A stretch of DNA of 64,000 bases from Urophycis tenuis (GCA_036785325.1 JAXIVH010000002.1:10907278-10971277), one strand, 5' to 3'. Positions 43,418-55,314 are shown, counted from the stretch's first letter. Program-made: numbers and translations. The notes: generated by a model not told the origin, from the letters alone.

Positions 43418-43445
43418 ACTGTGGAGGTAGAGGGTGGGAGGAGAG
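43418..43445 (-). promoter_or_regulatory. Splice acceptor in front of rapunzel copy 1
   Basis: On the minus strand a long pyrimidine tract ends CTCCACAG with the exon starting at 43418 (TTCAGG). This places a 5' UTR intron upstream and a 74-bp leader before the ATG. Confidence 0.6.
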
Positions 43446-43788
43446 TGAGCGAGAGAGAGCCAAAACATTAAAGCAAGAAAATGCTCCCATTTCAAAGGAA
43501 GAATATAACATACAAAACAGAATCTTTAAAGGAACCCTTTTCATGGTTTGTATTCAGATTTACCCTACTGGTATCAGTCTTATACCTGCCTAAAATAATA
43601 CCCTTTCTAAAGAATATTAGTATAACTGGCTAAAATAAACCATTGTTATCAGAGAGGGACACAAATACAGGTGTGATACATGTTCATTATAATTTTTTTA
43701 TTCAATGACCCCATGACACATTTTTGTGGGAAAAGCATTGGGTAGAATAAAAATAAAGAATAATTCTCACTTAAATACAGGACAAACA

Positions 43789-43794
43789 TTTATT
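43789..43794 (-). terminator. Candidate polyadenylation signal for rapunzel copy 2
   Basis: AATAAA on the minus strand, 186 bp after the stop codon of copy 2. Confidence 0.5.
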
Positions 43795-43979
43795 GAAGTT
43801 AAACAAGGAGTGGTTATATATTTAAATACAAAAATATAATTAATATAAAACAAGTAACCATCATAAATATTCAAAACCCAAAAATAATGTATCTTCACTT
43901 CATCATTTTGTAAAAAAAAAAAAAAAACCTTCATTTGCCAATTTTGCCCGACAAATGGACACCAGCGTTAGCATCAGAG

Positions 43980-44504
43980 TTAGCTACACCTGCGTAGCAC
44001 CTCCTTCACCTTCGCCCGCACCTCCTCCACTCTGGGAGCCCACTTCCGCTCCACCTGCCCCTGGTCGTCCTCGGTCACCGCCGTGTACGCCACCAGCGCC
44101 GCCAGGCCCAGGCCGAGGACGGCCAGCAGGCGGGCACACCTGGTTTCCATGGCGACCCTGCTCCCGCCACAGAGCCCCCGGTGGACCTCCAGCAGGGGCC
44201 TCCCGAAGACCAGACCCCGCCCCACGACCCCCCGGTACAGGACCTCCAGGCCCAGCTCGCTCTTCTCCCTCTCAAACGTCCGCCGGAACTCTCGGGCGTG
44301 GCGCTCGCCCCGCGCCATGGCGGCGTAGGCGGCATACTGTCGCTTGATGGCCTCCTCTCTCTCGCCATACGTGGCGTTCACCTCGTCCCACAGGACCTGC
44401 TCCACAACCTGCCGGTTCACATGCCAGAGCCAGCCCAGCTCCAGGCAGGCCACGCCGCCACCCCCCAGGCCTGGAGGGGGCGCGCGGGGGTCTGGGGACG
44501 TCAT
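43980..44504 (-). CDS. Rapunzel-family protein (copy 2), N-terminally shortened and very GC-rich
   Basis: A 174-codon frame, aligned to copy 1 from about its residue 65 on: E-E-A-I-K-R-Q-Y-A-A-Y corresponds to the E-E-N-L-R-N-Q-F block, L-Y-R-G-V-V-G to L-Y-D-G-V-V-G, and the ending K-E-V-L-R-R-C to K-E-A-L-Q-K-C. The V-N-P-I-F-G N-terminal part is missing. An in-frame TGA 12 bp upstream of the ATG shows that the frame does not extend. Residues 1-15 are Pro/Gly-rich and unlike the family. It could be a divergent working paralogue or a decaying one. A CCTCGCAG acceptor-like site near 44580 could start its exon. It has the same orientation as copy 1, 635 bp away, as in a tandem array. Confidence 0.72.
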   Translation of the reverse strand: MTSPDPRAPPPGLGGGGVACLELGWLWHVNRQVVEQVLWDEVNATYGEREEAIKRQYAAYAAMARGERHAREFRRTFEREKSELGLEVLYRGVVGRGLVFGRPLLEVHRGLCGGSRVAMETRCARLLAVLGLGLAALVAYTAVTEDDQGQVERKWAPRVEEVRAKVKEVLRRCS

Positions 44505-44896
44505 GTGGGTGTCCGGTCAGGGGCCTCGGAGACGGACGAGGTGCAGAGATGGAGGACGGCTTGAAGCGACGCTGTTCCTTAGGTCTGCGAGGGTGGCCGT
44601 CTGGACAGAAGGGATATCATGGTGTCACTACCGTGGGCCCACCAGTTTTCTGATTTTTGTATTGTTATTGCTGTTTTCAAAAGCATCTGATAAGAAAATC
44701 TATATTACAAAAGTGGCAAATACAAAATAGGAATTCAAACTTAAAAAACATTGGAATTTTTTTTTTTTTACTTTTACACCGTATAATCTCAATATTTAAA
44801 ATAAAATGACTAAAATACAAAAATGTATCAAGAACCATTAAGGAAAAATAGAAAGAATAAATTAAGACTCTTACCGTGTGGCTGAAACTGCAGACT
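44505..44896. other. Upstream region of rapunzel copy 2
   Basis: GC-rich near the gene (probable leader), then AT-rich. No TATA box or second gene is evident; a promoter cannot be placed. Confidence 0.4.
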
Positions 44897-46636
44897 TAGT
44901 GTTTCCCCTAAAATTTTTTGTAGCAGTGGTGCTGTTTGTTGGTAACCTAGCGACACTAGGGGGGTCCGGGGGCATGCCCCCCCGGAAGAAATTTTTGAAA
45001 AATAACCCTTTAAATGGTTACTTCTGGTGAGATTTTTATGAAAAAAAAGTTACAGATTGAGCTTCCAAATATGACATAAAAACCAACAGAGTCAAGGTAT
45101 CTGCTGAGGCCAGATCATTGTGAAAATATGCCTTGAACTTGGCAGAAACTAAGTCATCTTTTATGTTCATTTTCAGCTATTTCTTTGATATTTATCATAA
45201 GTCTTAGAAAAAAATAGATGAATGCAGATTTTTACTCATTTGATATTACTCATTAAATATTTATTATATTTATTTATTTTTTTATATATTAATAAAATAT
45301 TTCAAAAATGTATTTGAAACTTTAGCAAATTAGGCTTCATCAAAGCAGCAACACACCCATTTAAACCAGACAGGTCACAACATTAAAAACGAGGCAAGAA
45401 TTAAAGAAATGTTTTCAGGTATATAGTTTGCCTCTGTATTATGAATTGAGTCTAGGCCTGCACGATATCAGCAAAATGTGCGATGTGCGATCACACTGTT
45501 CAATATTGCGATGACGATATGACTTGCGATAATAAATAAGAAAAGAGTAAAATTTTGGTCATGGTGAATACGTCGATATGAATTTAAACAAATTTGCATA
45601 TCGTGACGTCACTGACCGCGTCTCCATCCCGTAAAAGTTTAGTGGTCTCCTTGACATCAGTCGACACGTCACTTTATAGCGGTGTCGAGATATTTCAATG
45701 CATTTTTTCATGTAGGACCTATTGCTACCGTGCATGAACCCAAAGTAATAATTTAGCCTTTTATAACTTTGAACGGTGACTGCGAACATTTTCTTTACTG
45801 CAGCCGCAGCCATCATAACAGACAAGCGCGAACCATTGATGAAATGAAGCGAATATAAAAGAAAGGACGTAGCCTACGTGTGTATGTAGGCAATTTATAT
45901 TCGTGATACTTTCTAAAATATAATTAATAGGGTTTTATTGTCGTTGCATTAGTTATTTGAAGAGTTTAAAAAAACAACGGTCGGTCTTAACGCAAGTAGG
46001 CCTACCGGCAAGTCGGTCGGACTACAAGGGAAAAATAAATATTTGGGTCGGTCCCAAATAGACAGGGTGGGTCGGGTTACTGCAAACCACAATATTTAAG
46101 GATGATTTAAGGATAAGGATGGCCCGAGTGTGCGAGTGGCGAACTTATCGCATTACAGACCAGCTTTTGCGATGTGTTTATCATGAACGCTCACATCGCG
46201 ATGACGATGAAAATTGAGACGATGAGTCCATACAAAGTACTGATAAACTAAATTAAAAAATATTTATTATGTGTAGTTGTATATTGCAATAATAATGTAT
46301 GGTTGTCACAAAATCCCACGGCACACCTGGACTTGCCTCACGGCACACCGTTTGGGAACCAATGGTCTAATGAATGTGACGTTACTCCAAGCACAGTGGA
46401 CTAGTTCACTAACGACATGAAGTAAACAGCATAGGGGTAAAACTACAGACAGTATATCTAAAAAAAAAAGATTGCATTTTTTTTTTCTTTCTTTTGTATT
46501 TTGTCTCTCTAAGCTAACTGAAGAGCACAATGACTAAACTTTTACACAAGTTATGTGTACGCAAAAAGAAATTGCATTTTTTTTTTTGCATTGGCGCTGA
46601 CAATCCCGCTGCTGAATGCATATAGGGGAAACACTG
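44897..46636. mobile_element. hAT-like repeat, copy 2 (uninterrupted by LTRs)
   Basis: Starts TAGTGTTTCCCCTA at 44897 and ends TAGGGGAAACACTG at 46636, inverted ends of hAT type. No 8-bp duplication was found (TGCAGACT against TCTTTGTG), so one end may have been rearranged. It matches 949-2438 and shows both LTR-free states. A subsegment starting at 45452 (GCCTGCACGATATC) recurs at the window end, so the element is itself a composite. A roughly 100-bp extra block at about 46490-46590 is flanked by T-runs. Confidence 0.65.
45452..45540 (+). repeat. Interspersed repeat start, also present at the window end
   Basis: TAGGCCTGCACGATATC followed by ATGTGCGATGTGCGAT matches 63953-64000 base for base where the two overlap, with unrelated flanks before it. 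This marks a true element boundary. Confidence 0.8.
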
Positions 46637-47508
46637 TCTTTGTGGGACAGCTGTTCATTCACCAACAGGCTTACCAACACCATACATGGGCAGGGTGTGG
46701 GCGTGGTGTTAACACCAAAAGTGCTGATTGGTCCATTGCCTTCACCAAGAGTCAAATACTGTTTTTTATGTAAAACAGGTGTTAGGGTGCTCAGTGACAA
46801 ACAGGAAAGATAGCAACCTTTCACAGAGGCAGATAACAATACGCCATTATAAGCTGTTGAATGAGGATAGGGCATATGTTTCACGATAATCAGGTTTGGG
46901 TGTGGTGTATAGTGACCTGGTATAGTGAACTGTAATTTAACTATGTATAAATATGTCGTGGTAGAAAACACAAATGTTTTGTGATAAAAATGTACGACGC
47001 AGAGGGAATGCGGTACAACTAGTAGACATGGGCCATAGCCTTGTGGGGCCAGTATGGACAACTCTCTACAACAAACAGCTGGCACCGGCCAACATGTGTT
47101 CTGTGTAGACAACGGCCAGCCCATAACCCAGTTTTAGTCCATATTAGTTTGCCATTTATTTGTTGTTTGTTTCTTGAGTTTCTTTCTTTTGTATTTTGTC
47201 TCTCTAAGCTAACTGAAGAGCACAATGACTAAACTTTTACACAAGTTATGTAAAAGTTTAGCTATGTTATGATAACATAGCATGAAAGTAAAGGCCAACG
47301 TTAATATTTCAATGGCTATGAGGCTGGCAGTAACTGTATTAGGCATATATACTGTATATATATTATTTGCATTATTGCATTGTTATTATTATAGCAAGAT
47401 ATTTGTTAATCTACTTAGTTCAATAATAAACCAACAGTTTTAGCACTTGATACAGGTCAGTTATTCAAATTAAACCATTACTTTTTTTCTGTAACCACAA
47501 TGATGAAG
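46637..47508. other. Anonymous DNA with a duplicated 70-bp block
   Basis: The block at about 47180-47251 (GTCTCTCTAAGCTAACTGAAG core) also occurs at about 46489-46556, inside hAT copy 2. A 196-codon minus-strand frame at 46534-47124 spans the transposon boundary and has no motif, so it is not called a gene. Confidence 0.45.
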
Positions 47509-47516
47509 CCTAGCAG

Positions 47517-47700
47517 CCATGGGCGTAGGTTTGGTTTGAAATGTGCTGGGGACAGAGACGCATTCGGAAGTGCATTTTCAGAAGTGCTGGGTACAATGAC
47601 GCGCATTCATTTTTTCCCCCTTTCGCGCAGGTCATGTTAATTAATAAAAATGTATACAAAAATGTGATGATGACACACACACACACACACACACGCACGC

Positions 47701-47754
<54 letters not shown>

Positions 47755-48605
47755 GCGATGTCTTGACTATGCTCACGCACAGAGCTCTAATACTTTTCAT
47801 TGGATAATGTGATTCAGATAGGTGCAGTTCATGGCCGTGTCTACCTGCTGAATGTAACCGCTGTGAAACAATCGGGAAATAACGTTTCATTTCTCTGATT
47901 AACGGCTTTATCGAGACCGGCGCTCGCTCTCTGTTATTGTTACTCTATGTCTCTCTACCAAAGCGCTAGCTCTCTCTCCGTCTCTCTCTCGTCATCGGAC
48001 ACAAATAAAATTAAATGTTGTTTCTATTTTTTGTCAATTAGGTTAATGCTTTTGTGTTTTCTTGTATTATCAGTTCAACTTGTTGTACTTGCCTGAGGAA
48101 ATCGTGGATATTGTAACCATAGACTGTATATAAATGATTGTAACGTGTTGGGGGAGTGTTTCCCAGAATGCATTGCGACATTCTGGCATTCTGTGTCATT
48201 ACATGTTATTGCTATTAGATAGGGTTTGGAGGCGAATGTTCAGGACATGTTGGGTTGCATTTCACTGGTTCATTACGTTCACTTTGTTGACTGTTGTTTT
48301 TGGGATGAGTCAGGGAGCACCATTACTCAACGCACTATGGCATCTTGCCATACCACTCTCCGCTCGTGACCACATGAAAAGTCCGCTTGTGACCCTGTCA
48401 TACTAAAGCGACTTCTAAGAGTAGAGTTCTTCTCTTCGTCGAGCTTGACGAAACTCAGACTGCATTTACTGACGTAGTGGTGAAAGACACCGGTGCGAGT
48501 CCCACATGGGGGATTCTTTCATCAAAAGTGGTGGGTACAAAATGACTCATGACGAAAACTGGTAGGTACGCGTCCCCACCGTCCCCACCGTATTCTACGC
48601 GCCTG
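47517..48605. mobile_element. Probable hAT-like element (1,089 bp) with CA microsatellite
   Basis: Ends CCATGGGCGTAG and CTACGCGCCTG are loosely inverted. CCTAGCAG at 47509-47516 and GCTAGCAG at 48605-48612 agree in 7 of 8 bases as a target duplication. No transposase is visible. A CA array lies at 47671-47750. Confidence 0.6.
47671..47750. repeat. CA dinucleotide microsatellite, imperfect
   Basis: About 38 CA units with a few CG or AA interruptions. Confidence 0.95.
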
Positions 48606-48612
48606 CTAGCAG

Positions 48613-50480
48613 CAGTGTGAACAGGAGACGCTCTGCCTCTTTCTCCTCAAAAACCACATTCAGCACCAGTCCGTTTCCAATGCATTTCAATGGCGAGGCG
48701 GACAGCTCCCACCCAGCTGCAGTATGCTAGTAGCATTCATTGAGAGAACTGTACGACACCAAAACACGACAGGGAAAACACAGCATCATGTTTCATAGAA
48801 GGATAGTGAGCGACATGGACGACCGTGTACGGGATGTATTCGGGTTTAAACTGATTTGGAGAAGGTATACACGTTTTAAATCGCACATTAGTTCATCTGT
48901 CGATGTTTCGGGTGCGTATACGACGCACCATGGCCATTAAAGGCAAGCTGAATAAGCGATTCGCGGAAGTCAGTTCTGTTATCTCAGTAACACGGTTGAA
49001 CCAAGCAGCTTCTCTGTCATCCAGCTGAACATTTGATCAGAGGACATTGTCAGTGCGTAGGCTGTGCTGGTGTTGTTAACACCCCATTGCTTTCGACAGT
49101 GATATGGCGTGTTTGCCATCAACAACTGTTTCAACATACTAAAGAGCTAAACAACACGTTGGCCTGTATAGCACAAGGTTTAAAGTGTTGAAGTCGCGAA
49201 GCGAGTCCCCACACGTTGAAGGAATAGTCAGTCACAACGTGCACTGTTTGCATTGTTATGACCATGTGTACCGTTAGAGGGCACTCTAAATAGATTTCAC
49301 TGAATAGATTTCAGCACCCAAGCTGTGGACAGACAAGGGATGCAGAAAGGGAGAGGCAAATATTTAACCCATTCCTTGCATGGTCACATTATTAACTGAA
49401 ATTAAAGGCATTCAAAACAACGGTATTATGAAGGAAATGTAAGCATGTGGAATAAATTGTCTTGAAACATTGTTTGTCCCATGAAGACCTTGTGTGATGT
49501 TGAGAGACCACATGAATAGTTGTGCCAGTGTCTTTTAATGACAGGCAGCATGCAATGTACTTTTAGCTTAATTTTGTTTAACTATGTTTTTGTTTTCTGC
49601 TTCAACAGATGGTGATAGTAATCATCATGAAAACAGCAGACTCCACTCCAAGCAAAAGCATATGTTCTGTTGAAATCCAGGTAATCAATGGGAAAAATGG
49701 ATTACATCATATTATGTGTATGTTGTGACATTGACTTATTTAAAATGACAATGTACAAAAGTCAAGTTATTTTACATATGGTTAATGTTACACGACAAGG
49801 AAAGTGCTTTCGGTTGGCGAGTCTGAGATATGTTGTAGCTGTGGAATACCCAGTTCCCATTTAGTTGTAACCAACATGTCTGACTAATCAAAAAAGCTAA
49901 GTTGCTAAATGAGATCTTCCTGTTTTTCTAAAAAAAAAAAAAAAATCTCATAGGCAGAGTAGATAGGTCTAATTCAAGGGTTGTGGCCATTTTGTGTCAT
50001 TAGCTTTTATTATTGGCATGTTTCAATATTATTCAAAAGCAGCACACCATTGAGTGTCACACAATAGAAAACAGTAATGCAATAACAGTGTCATCACTCT
50101 CCAGCCTTTAATGAGAGCAGAGCTTTATCTCAATCAGTGAATTTGAAACTTAGTCAGTGGAAGTTAAACATAGTGGTTGATCATATTATGCTTTAGGGTT
50201 AGTGCTGATGATTGTATGCAAAGTAGCTGTGGTTTTAATCAGGAAGTGACACCGTGCTGTCACTATAGCCACAGTGGAGCAGCCATCTTGAATGTTTTGG
50301 CACCATGATCATAGTTGTGATTACATAAACAGTCTACCAATGATAGGACGCTAGAACTTCTCAAAAACACATAAAATGTGCTTATTCATCACACTTTTAC
50401 AGAATTTTGAAGCGCCTATCCTTGTCACAACCACAGTTCCCTCTCCTGTTGTATTTTATTTTCACAGAGCCCTGGCTGAC
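48613..50480. other. Anonymous DNA, possibly including gene exons
   Basis: A plus-strand frame at 48740-48940 has no recognised motif. One exon-like block at 49609-49680 is listed separately. Otherwise nothing is recognised. Confidence 0.35.
49609..49680 (+). other. Exon-like block, 72 nt, open in one frame
   Basis: A pyrimidine-rich tract ending CTTCAACAG precedes it and CAG|GTAATC follows. The 24 codons (M-V-I-V-I-I-M-K-T-A-D...) are open and in phase at both ends. It could be an early exon of the plus-strand SAMD3-like gene further on, or chance. No homologue was recognised. Confidence 0.25.
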
Positions 50481-50494
50481 AGGTTAGCCTCTGT

Positions 50495-50950
50495 TGTGGA
50501 CATTTCCTCAGCTGCTGGTGAAGAATGAAATAGAGACTTCTGCCGGCCGACAAGGTTTTATTTTCTTTGCAAAGAAAAGGTCAATCAACACGCGAGCGGT
50601 GAAAGATTAAGAAAGACCCCGAGCATGGGGATACCTAAACATTTATACCTGAGGAACACCCCCTGGAACACCCCCTAGACTATGCTTTACATCCATTTGT
50701 CTGCTGCAGGAGCCAGTCCCCCATGGAGGGTTTTCACACCCTTTGTCTGCTGCAGGAGCCGACCCCCTGTGGATGTGCTTTACACCTAGGGTGTCCTGCA
50801 TTTCCTGCATATCCTTATTTTGCATTTAGGTGCAAAGTTAAGTCTAGACATCCCACAAAACAATTTGATAAGAAAGGGGAAATGTTGGGCGTCTCAATGG
50901 TTAAGACAATTAAATTGAGGAAGGGGAAAAGGTTGGGCATCTCGAATGGT
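50495..50950 (-). repeat. LTR-like segment on the minus strand
   Basis: On the minus strand a TATA-like AGGTATAAAT (50641-50650) is followed about 80 bp later by AATAAA (50557-50562) and a GTCGGCCGGCAG stretch, in the spacing of an LTR U3-R-U5. A diverged 45-bp tandem duplication (TTGGGC...GGTTAAGACAA) lies at 50876-50968. No ends or target duplication were fixed. Confidence 0.4.
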
Positions 50951-50968
50951 TAAGACAAATAAATTGAA

Positions 50969-53199
50969 ATTGCCATTGCACCTCCTTTGTAGCACAGCCC
51001 AGATTGTCACATCTCAACAGAAAGCAACAGCTGAAGGTCAACACACAACAACACAGTCTCTGCCAAAGGTACTCTGTTTGTTTGGGTACGCTGTGTTTGT
51101 TGGGGAACTCATTGAAGCCCATCTCCCCTTCCCCCCAGCAGTCCAGAGGTACCAGGCTTCCTTCCTAGCGCCATCGTGTTTCCTTGTAAGTGCAGTTGCT
51201 GCTGTACTGTCCCTCCCTTCTCTGGCTGACTGTACAGACAGGCCAATACACCTGAAAACCTCTATATTTCTCCAGAAATATAGAGTATAATGACTATTTG
51301 TACCACCAATCCACTCACAGGCACCTTATGACCACTTTTGGACAGAGGATTGCTTACCTTTTGGGAGTTTGCTTCCTGATATCTGCCTCTCCAAAGTCCA
51401 AATCTCGAAACCCTCCTTCTTCTTCCAAGCAATCCCTGCAAAAAAAGGACACTTCCATGTATGTTTAATGTGTAGGGGTGTCCATATTGGATTAAACCAC
51501 TTCCACAGAGCTTTGAGGCCCCCAGATGCCCAAATGTGTCCAAATTGAACCCATAAAATACACAAAATTCAAGATGTTATTTTTAGATGAAATATACATT
51601 TCTTCAAAGAGTGTATGCCCTTCCTAAAGTATATTATCTCCCCCCTCGTATAGCTCAACATATCCTAACCCATCCACGGGTCGTACAGTTTAAACACAAG
51701 GGCAATTGTCAGCCAAGTCAGTGCGCAACTAAACTTCCAGAGTTTCTGGTGCGTATTGAGAGGTTGCCATGGCTTTTATCTTCTACATTGGACAACGAAA
51801 TAATTTATTCTGAGGACAAAAGTCTCTTTATACCCCGTCAGCAGCAACTGTACAAAAGAAACGGCAAAAAAAAGTAAAGAAAATAGATTCCATACTCGCA
51901 AAATCTAAGTTACGGTTTTAAACGGACCTCTCCAAAAGTGCACAGGTGTATCCAAAAGTGATAGGCAGGTCCCCGGGAGGGTTTAGAAAACAAACAGACA
52001 TTTCTTCTGTTTAAGAAGGTAATCTAACTCATATTTATCTTGAAATTACACTAATAGTGCAGTCAGCATCGAGCCATAATCGATAAATAGTTTATTTCAG
52101 AGCAGCCAATTGAAACCTCGTACAAAAGGGAACATGTAGGCTGTATGTGGTCAAAGTATACTGTCTTTCATATCACAACCACAAATTAGTCTATATATTA
52201 TACTTGTTGACAGGAGTAATACGGGTACGGCACGCACATATTATTAAAAAAATATATTAAAGCTTGGGCTTATTTCTTACCTTAAACTAGACACACTGAA
52301 TAGGCTTTACCAATGCGCAAAGTAGGTCCTTAAAAAAGAGAGTATTTGTTCCTTTATTATTTAAAATGTCAAAACATTTCAGAGAGGTCGAAAAAAATGT
52401 TTAATCGCAGTGAGTGTTTGCTCAAAATGATGCCTTATATAGGCCTGTGGCTATGCAAATGTTTCACCAACGGCGGAGGGGACAGAATCCTGTTCCGCAG
52501 ATCCTGTACAGAGGAGGGTTTGATGACGCTCACATTCCGCACTGCAAAAATGAACAATCTAACCAAGTCTTCCAATCTTGTATCTAGCCAAAAAGTCCTT
52601 TTGATCTTGTTTTGAGAGCAATATACTATACAAGCACAGAATGTGTAAGATTATTATTCTTGTTTTGAGAATATTTGTTTTTTATTTCTTAGTTAATAAG
52701 TAGATCCTAAAACTCTATATTTTTCACACAAAGTAAGCCGAATTATGTCAGATACTCTTTCATGACCACTTCTTAGCTTAGAAAACTTGTTTCAAGACCT
52801 CCCAGTAAGCATTCACACACACATGGCCACACTGCAAAAAGTTATTTTCAAGAAAGGGAAATGTACTTATTTTGGGGAAATTGATCTGGGTTTTTTACTA
52901 GTTTTAAGCACTGCTAGAAAAAATATATTGTTAGTGGAAGAAAGTCAAGCTTGTTTTTAGAACATATATCTTCCTTTTTCCAGCCAAGAATTTCTATCTT
53001 ATTTTGAGTTCAAATGATCTAGAAATTAGCTCAAATATTGTGCAACATCTGAGCAACCAGCTGTCTCTTTACTTTAAGACATACACATTCTTGATTTAAG
53101 AACAATATTTTCTTAAACCAAGAACACAGTGAGCTATGTCAAACAAACTTAAAAAAAAATTGAGCATTTAACCTATCAAACTTGGTTTGGTCTTGTATG
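50969..53199. other. Anonymous DNA with CACTGCAAAA-type repeat pieces
   Basis: No gene is recognised. CACTGCAAAA-like starts at about 52537 and 52830, each followed by long A/T-rich stretches (TTGTTTTGAGA, AGAAATTCTTGG-like words), look like fragments of a fish repeat, but no matching inverted ends were found. Confidence 0.4.
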
Positions 53200-54029
53200 A
53201 CCACTAGGGTGCATCAGTTGCCCCAACTTTCTCAGAATTTAATGCAGTTTTAGTCACGTGTTCCTTTTCATACAAAAAGGTACCCTGTTAAATATTTTTG
53301 CCATATATTAATATCTAGGGGTGGCAACATCAGCTGAAAGTTTTACCGTATTAATGATTTTCGAAAATAGCGCCAGAGTTTCCCATACTGCCAATAATCA
53401 TGACAATTTTAGGGCTAAAGAGCTGCCATGGGTATGTTTTAATAGACAATGTACTCAGCTATCTGCAAAACTAGTTATCTATAAAACAGAGCAAAATTGG
53501 CTGAAAAAATGGCCGAAAACAGACCAAAAATTAGCTTTTTCCCCAAAAAGTTGGGCTTGAAACATCAGTAATTTAGTATCACTAAAATATCTACTGTAAT
53601 ATTATTCACCATTGTGTTTCTGAAAAATACTATAACCAAAAATAAAACAGTATCAGTAGTCAACTGATGATTACCACTCAGGTGGCAGAGTCAAATGGCT
53701 TAATATACTAATACACAGCTTAGTATGCTGAGAGATCAAACTGTGCTGCGTGAGTTGTCCTCAGAGACAGGGAAAGAGAGGTCCCCAGTGAGTTGGTGAG
53801 AGTCTCCCAAGCAAAGGCTTGGTGCAGTTCAGAGATTGTAGGATTCTCAAGCTCAACAACATCCAACTGGCGCATGTCATGAGCTCTGCAGTCTGAAGGT
53901 AATGGCTTCTAAAACAAGAGCTTCATCAGAACTGGTCTAGGACCTGCAGTGTCTGCAGATGACTTGCATCTTCCTAGAACTAAATTACCCACTTTGAGGA
54001 TGAACAACAGAGAGTTATTATCATATTTG

Positions 54030-54260
54030 GGGGCAGCCGCGGCCTACTGATTAGGGCTTCGAATTTGTAACTGGAGGGTGGCCGGTTCGAACCCCGGGCA
54101 GTGCGAACGGCTGAATTGCCCTTGAGCAAGGCACCTAACCCCTCACTTCTTGAGCGCCGCTGTTGCAGGCAGCTCACTGCCTCGGGTTTAAGTGTGTGCT
54201 TCACCATCACTGTGTTCTGAGTGTGTCACTGGGTTGGGTTGCATTGGGTTAAATGCAGAA
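54030..54260 (+). mobile_element. tRNA-derived SINE, plus strand
   Basis: The head GGCAGCCGCGGCCTACTGAT (box A region) is followed by GGCCGGTTCGAACCCCG (box B) about 50 bp on. The body TGCCCTTGAGCAAGGCACCTAA and a GTGTGTCACT / GGGTTAAATGCAGAAG tail are typical fish SINE parts. Confidence 0.88.
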
Positions 54261-54602
54261 GACCTAATGAGTAATTCTTAGTCTTACTTAAATAGCAAAG
54301 ATGCTGTATCCACAGATTGAGGAGATATATGGCAGAGCAGGTGTCCCTCTGCAGCCTATAGGTTCCAAGTTGCCATAGGTTCCAAGCCTGCCAATAATGC
54401 CTTCTCAAACCACTTGTGGTATCTGAGCAGTGAACTAGTTCCACTGGCTCTTTTCAGTTAGTTCAGATGTGAAGCATGAGATGGTAAATAAACTGCTTCA
54501 GTTTCCAAAATGTGCCCTTCCAAAGAGTAGGTATGGATCTTATTATGGAAAACCTCAATGACCTGACAGTAAGTAAGTTAGTCAGATTTCGTAGGGCATT
54601 AT

Positions 54603-54869
54603 TTGTGGTTCTTCTTCACAGCATTTCAAATACACAATGAGATTCTCTCTGTCCCAGTCACTGAATGGAGCCAAATTGACTCCTACAACAGAATCAAGAC
54701 AGTATTAATCAGTCTTTCTGTCACAAATGATGCTGCAGAACAAACAGTGAAACTAACTCATGAGAAACTGGGCTCTGCCATAATTGAAACCAGGTTTCAG
54801 AACATCACCCAGGTTGTGGAGAAGGACAGAGCAACATTTCTCAACCTTAGAAAACCAGATAACATTTAA
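54603..54869 (+). pseudogene. Coding remnant inside the 6-bp-duplication transposon
   Basis: An 88-codon frame with V-T-N-D-A-A-E-Q-T-V-K-L-T near residues 44-56 and Q-V-V-E-K-D-R near residues 75-81. This N-D-x-A-E-R-x-V-K-L / Q-V-V-E-x-H-R pattern is one I associate with the C-terminal end of multicopy transposon-like proteins in animals. That identity is from memory and not proven. Confidence 0.4.
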
Positions 54870-55314
54870 AGTAACTAAAATTGCATGGATGTGGGACTTG
54901 TATGTGTTTGCAGTAACATGTAAGTGATCAATAAACCCAATAGGTTAAGATGTTTAAGGAATTTTTTTTGTAAATGGCTAGTTCCCAATGTTTAAAATAT
55001 GTTTTGTCTAAGAAAAATCATTCTAACATATCCCTTTGATGTAAATATTGAATTATTACAATGCTATGAATGACTTTCAAGTGATTTTGATTGATTTTTT
55101 AAAATGTTATTGTCATCAGTCTACTCGATTTTCCCGTTTTCTGTATAATACAGATGCACAAATTGTCCAACGATATTGCCACCCCTAGAGTTTGTTCAAT
55201 CCTTTTTAAATTTCACAGAGTCTCTTTCTAGTTGAAAAGGAACATCATTGTGAAACTGCAGTAAGATCAGACAAGTATTTCTATTTTAGGGGGCAACTGA
55301 TGCACCCTACCACT

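Larger units (their letters stand above)
43345..43979. other. Spacer between the two rapunzel genes
   Basis: It holds the leader and acceptor of copy 1 and the AT-rich 3' UTR of copy 2, with an AATAAA on the minus strand at 43789-43794. No transposon was recognised here. Confidence 0.55.
53206..55308. mobile_element. DNA transposon (2,103 bp) with long inverted ends and 6-bp duplication
   Basis: The ends are AGGGTGCATCAGTTGCCCC and its perfect inverse. Inverted similarity continues inside, including GTTCCTTTTCA and CTAGGGGTGGCAA (53315 against 55188), giving arms of roughly 120-150 bp. ACCACT at 53200-53205 and 55309-55314 is a 6-bp target duplication, unlike hAT (8) or Harbinger (3). The inside holds a SINE at about 54030 and a short coding remnant at 54603-54869. 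The superfamily is not assigned. Confidence 0.75.

Noticed and set aside
46534..47124. 196-codon minus-strand frame
   Set aside because: It crosses the end of a transposon, has no motif and uses no convincing start. Probably chance.
47510..47890. Val-Cys-rich frame over the CA array
   Set aside because: They are microsatellite translation with no other support.
48740..48940. 66-codon plus-strand frame
   Set aside because: No motif and no clear splice context. Not enough to call a gene.
51141..51186. Possible 45-nt exon (CCCCAGCAG acceptor, CTT|GTAAGT donor)
   Set aside because: The splice signals are fair but the block is too short and no neighbouring exon or frame supports it.
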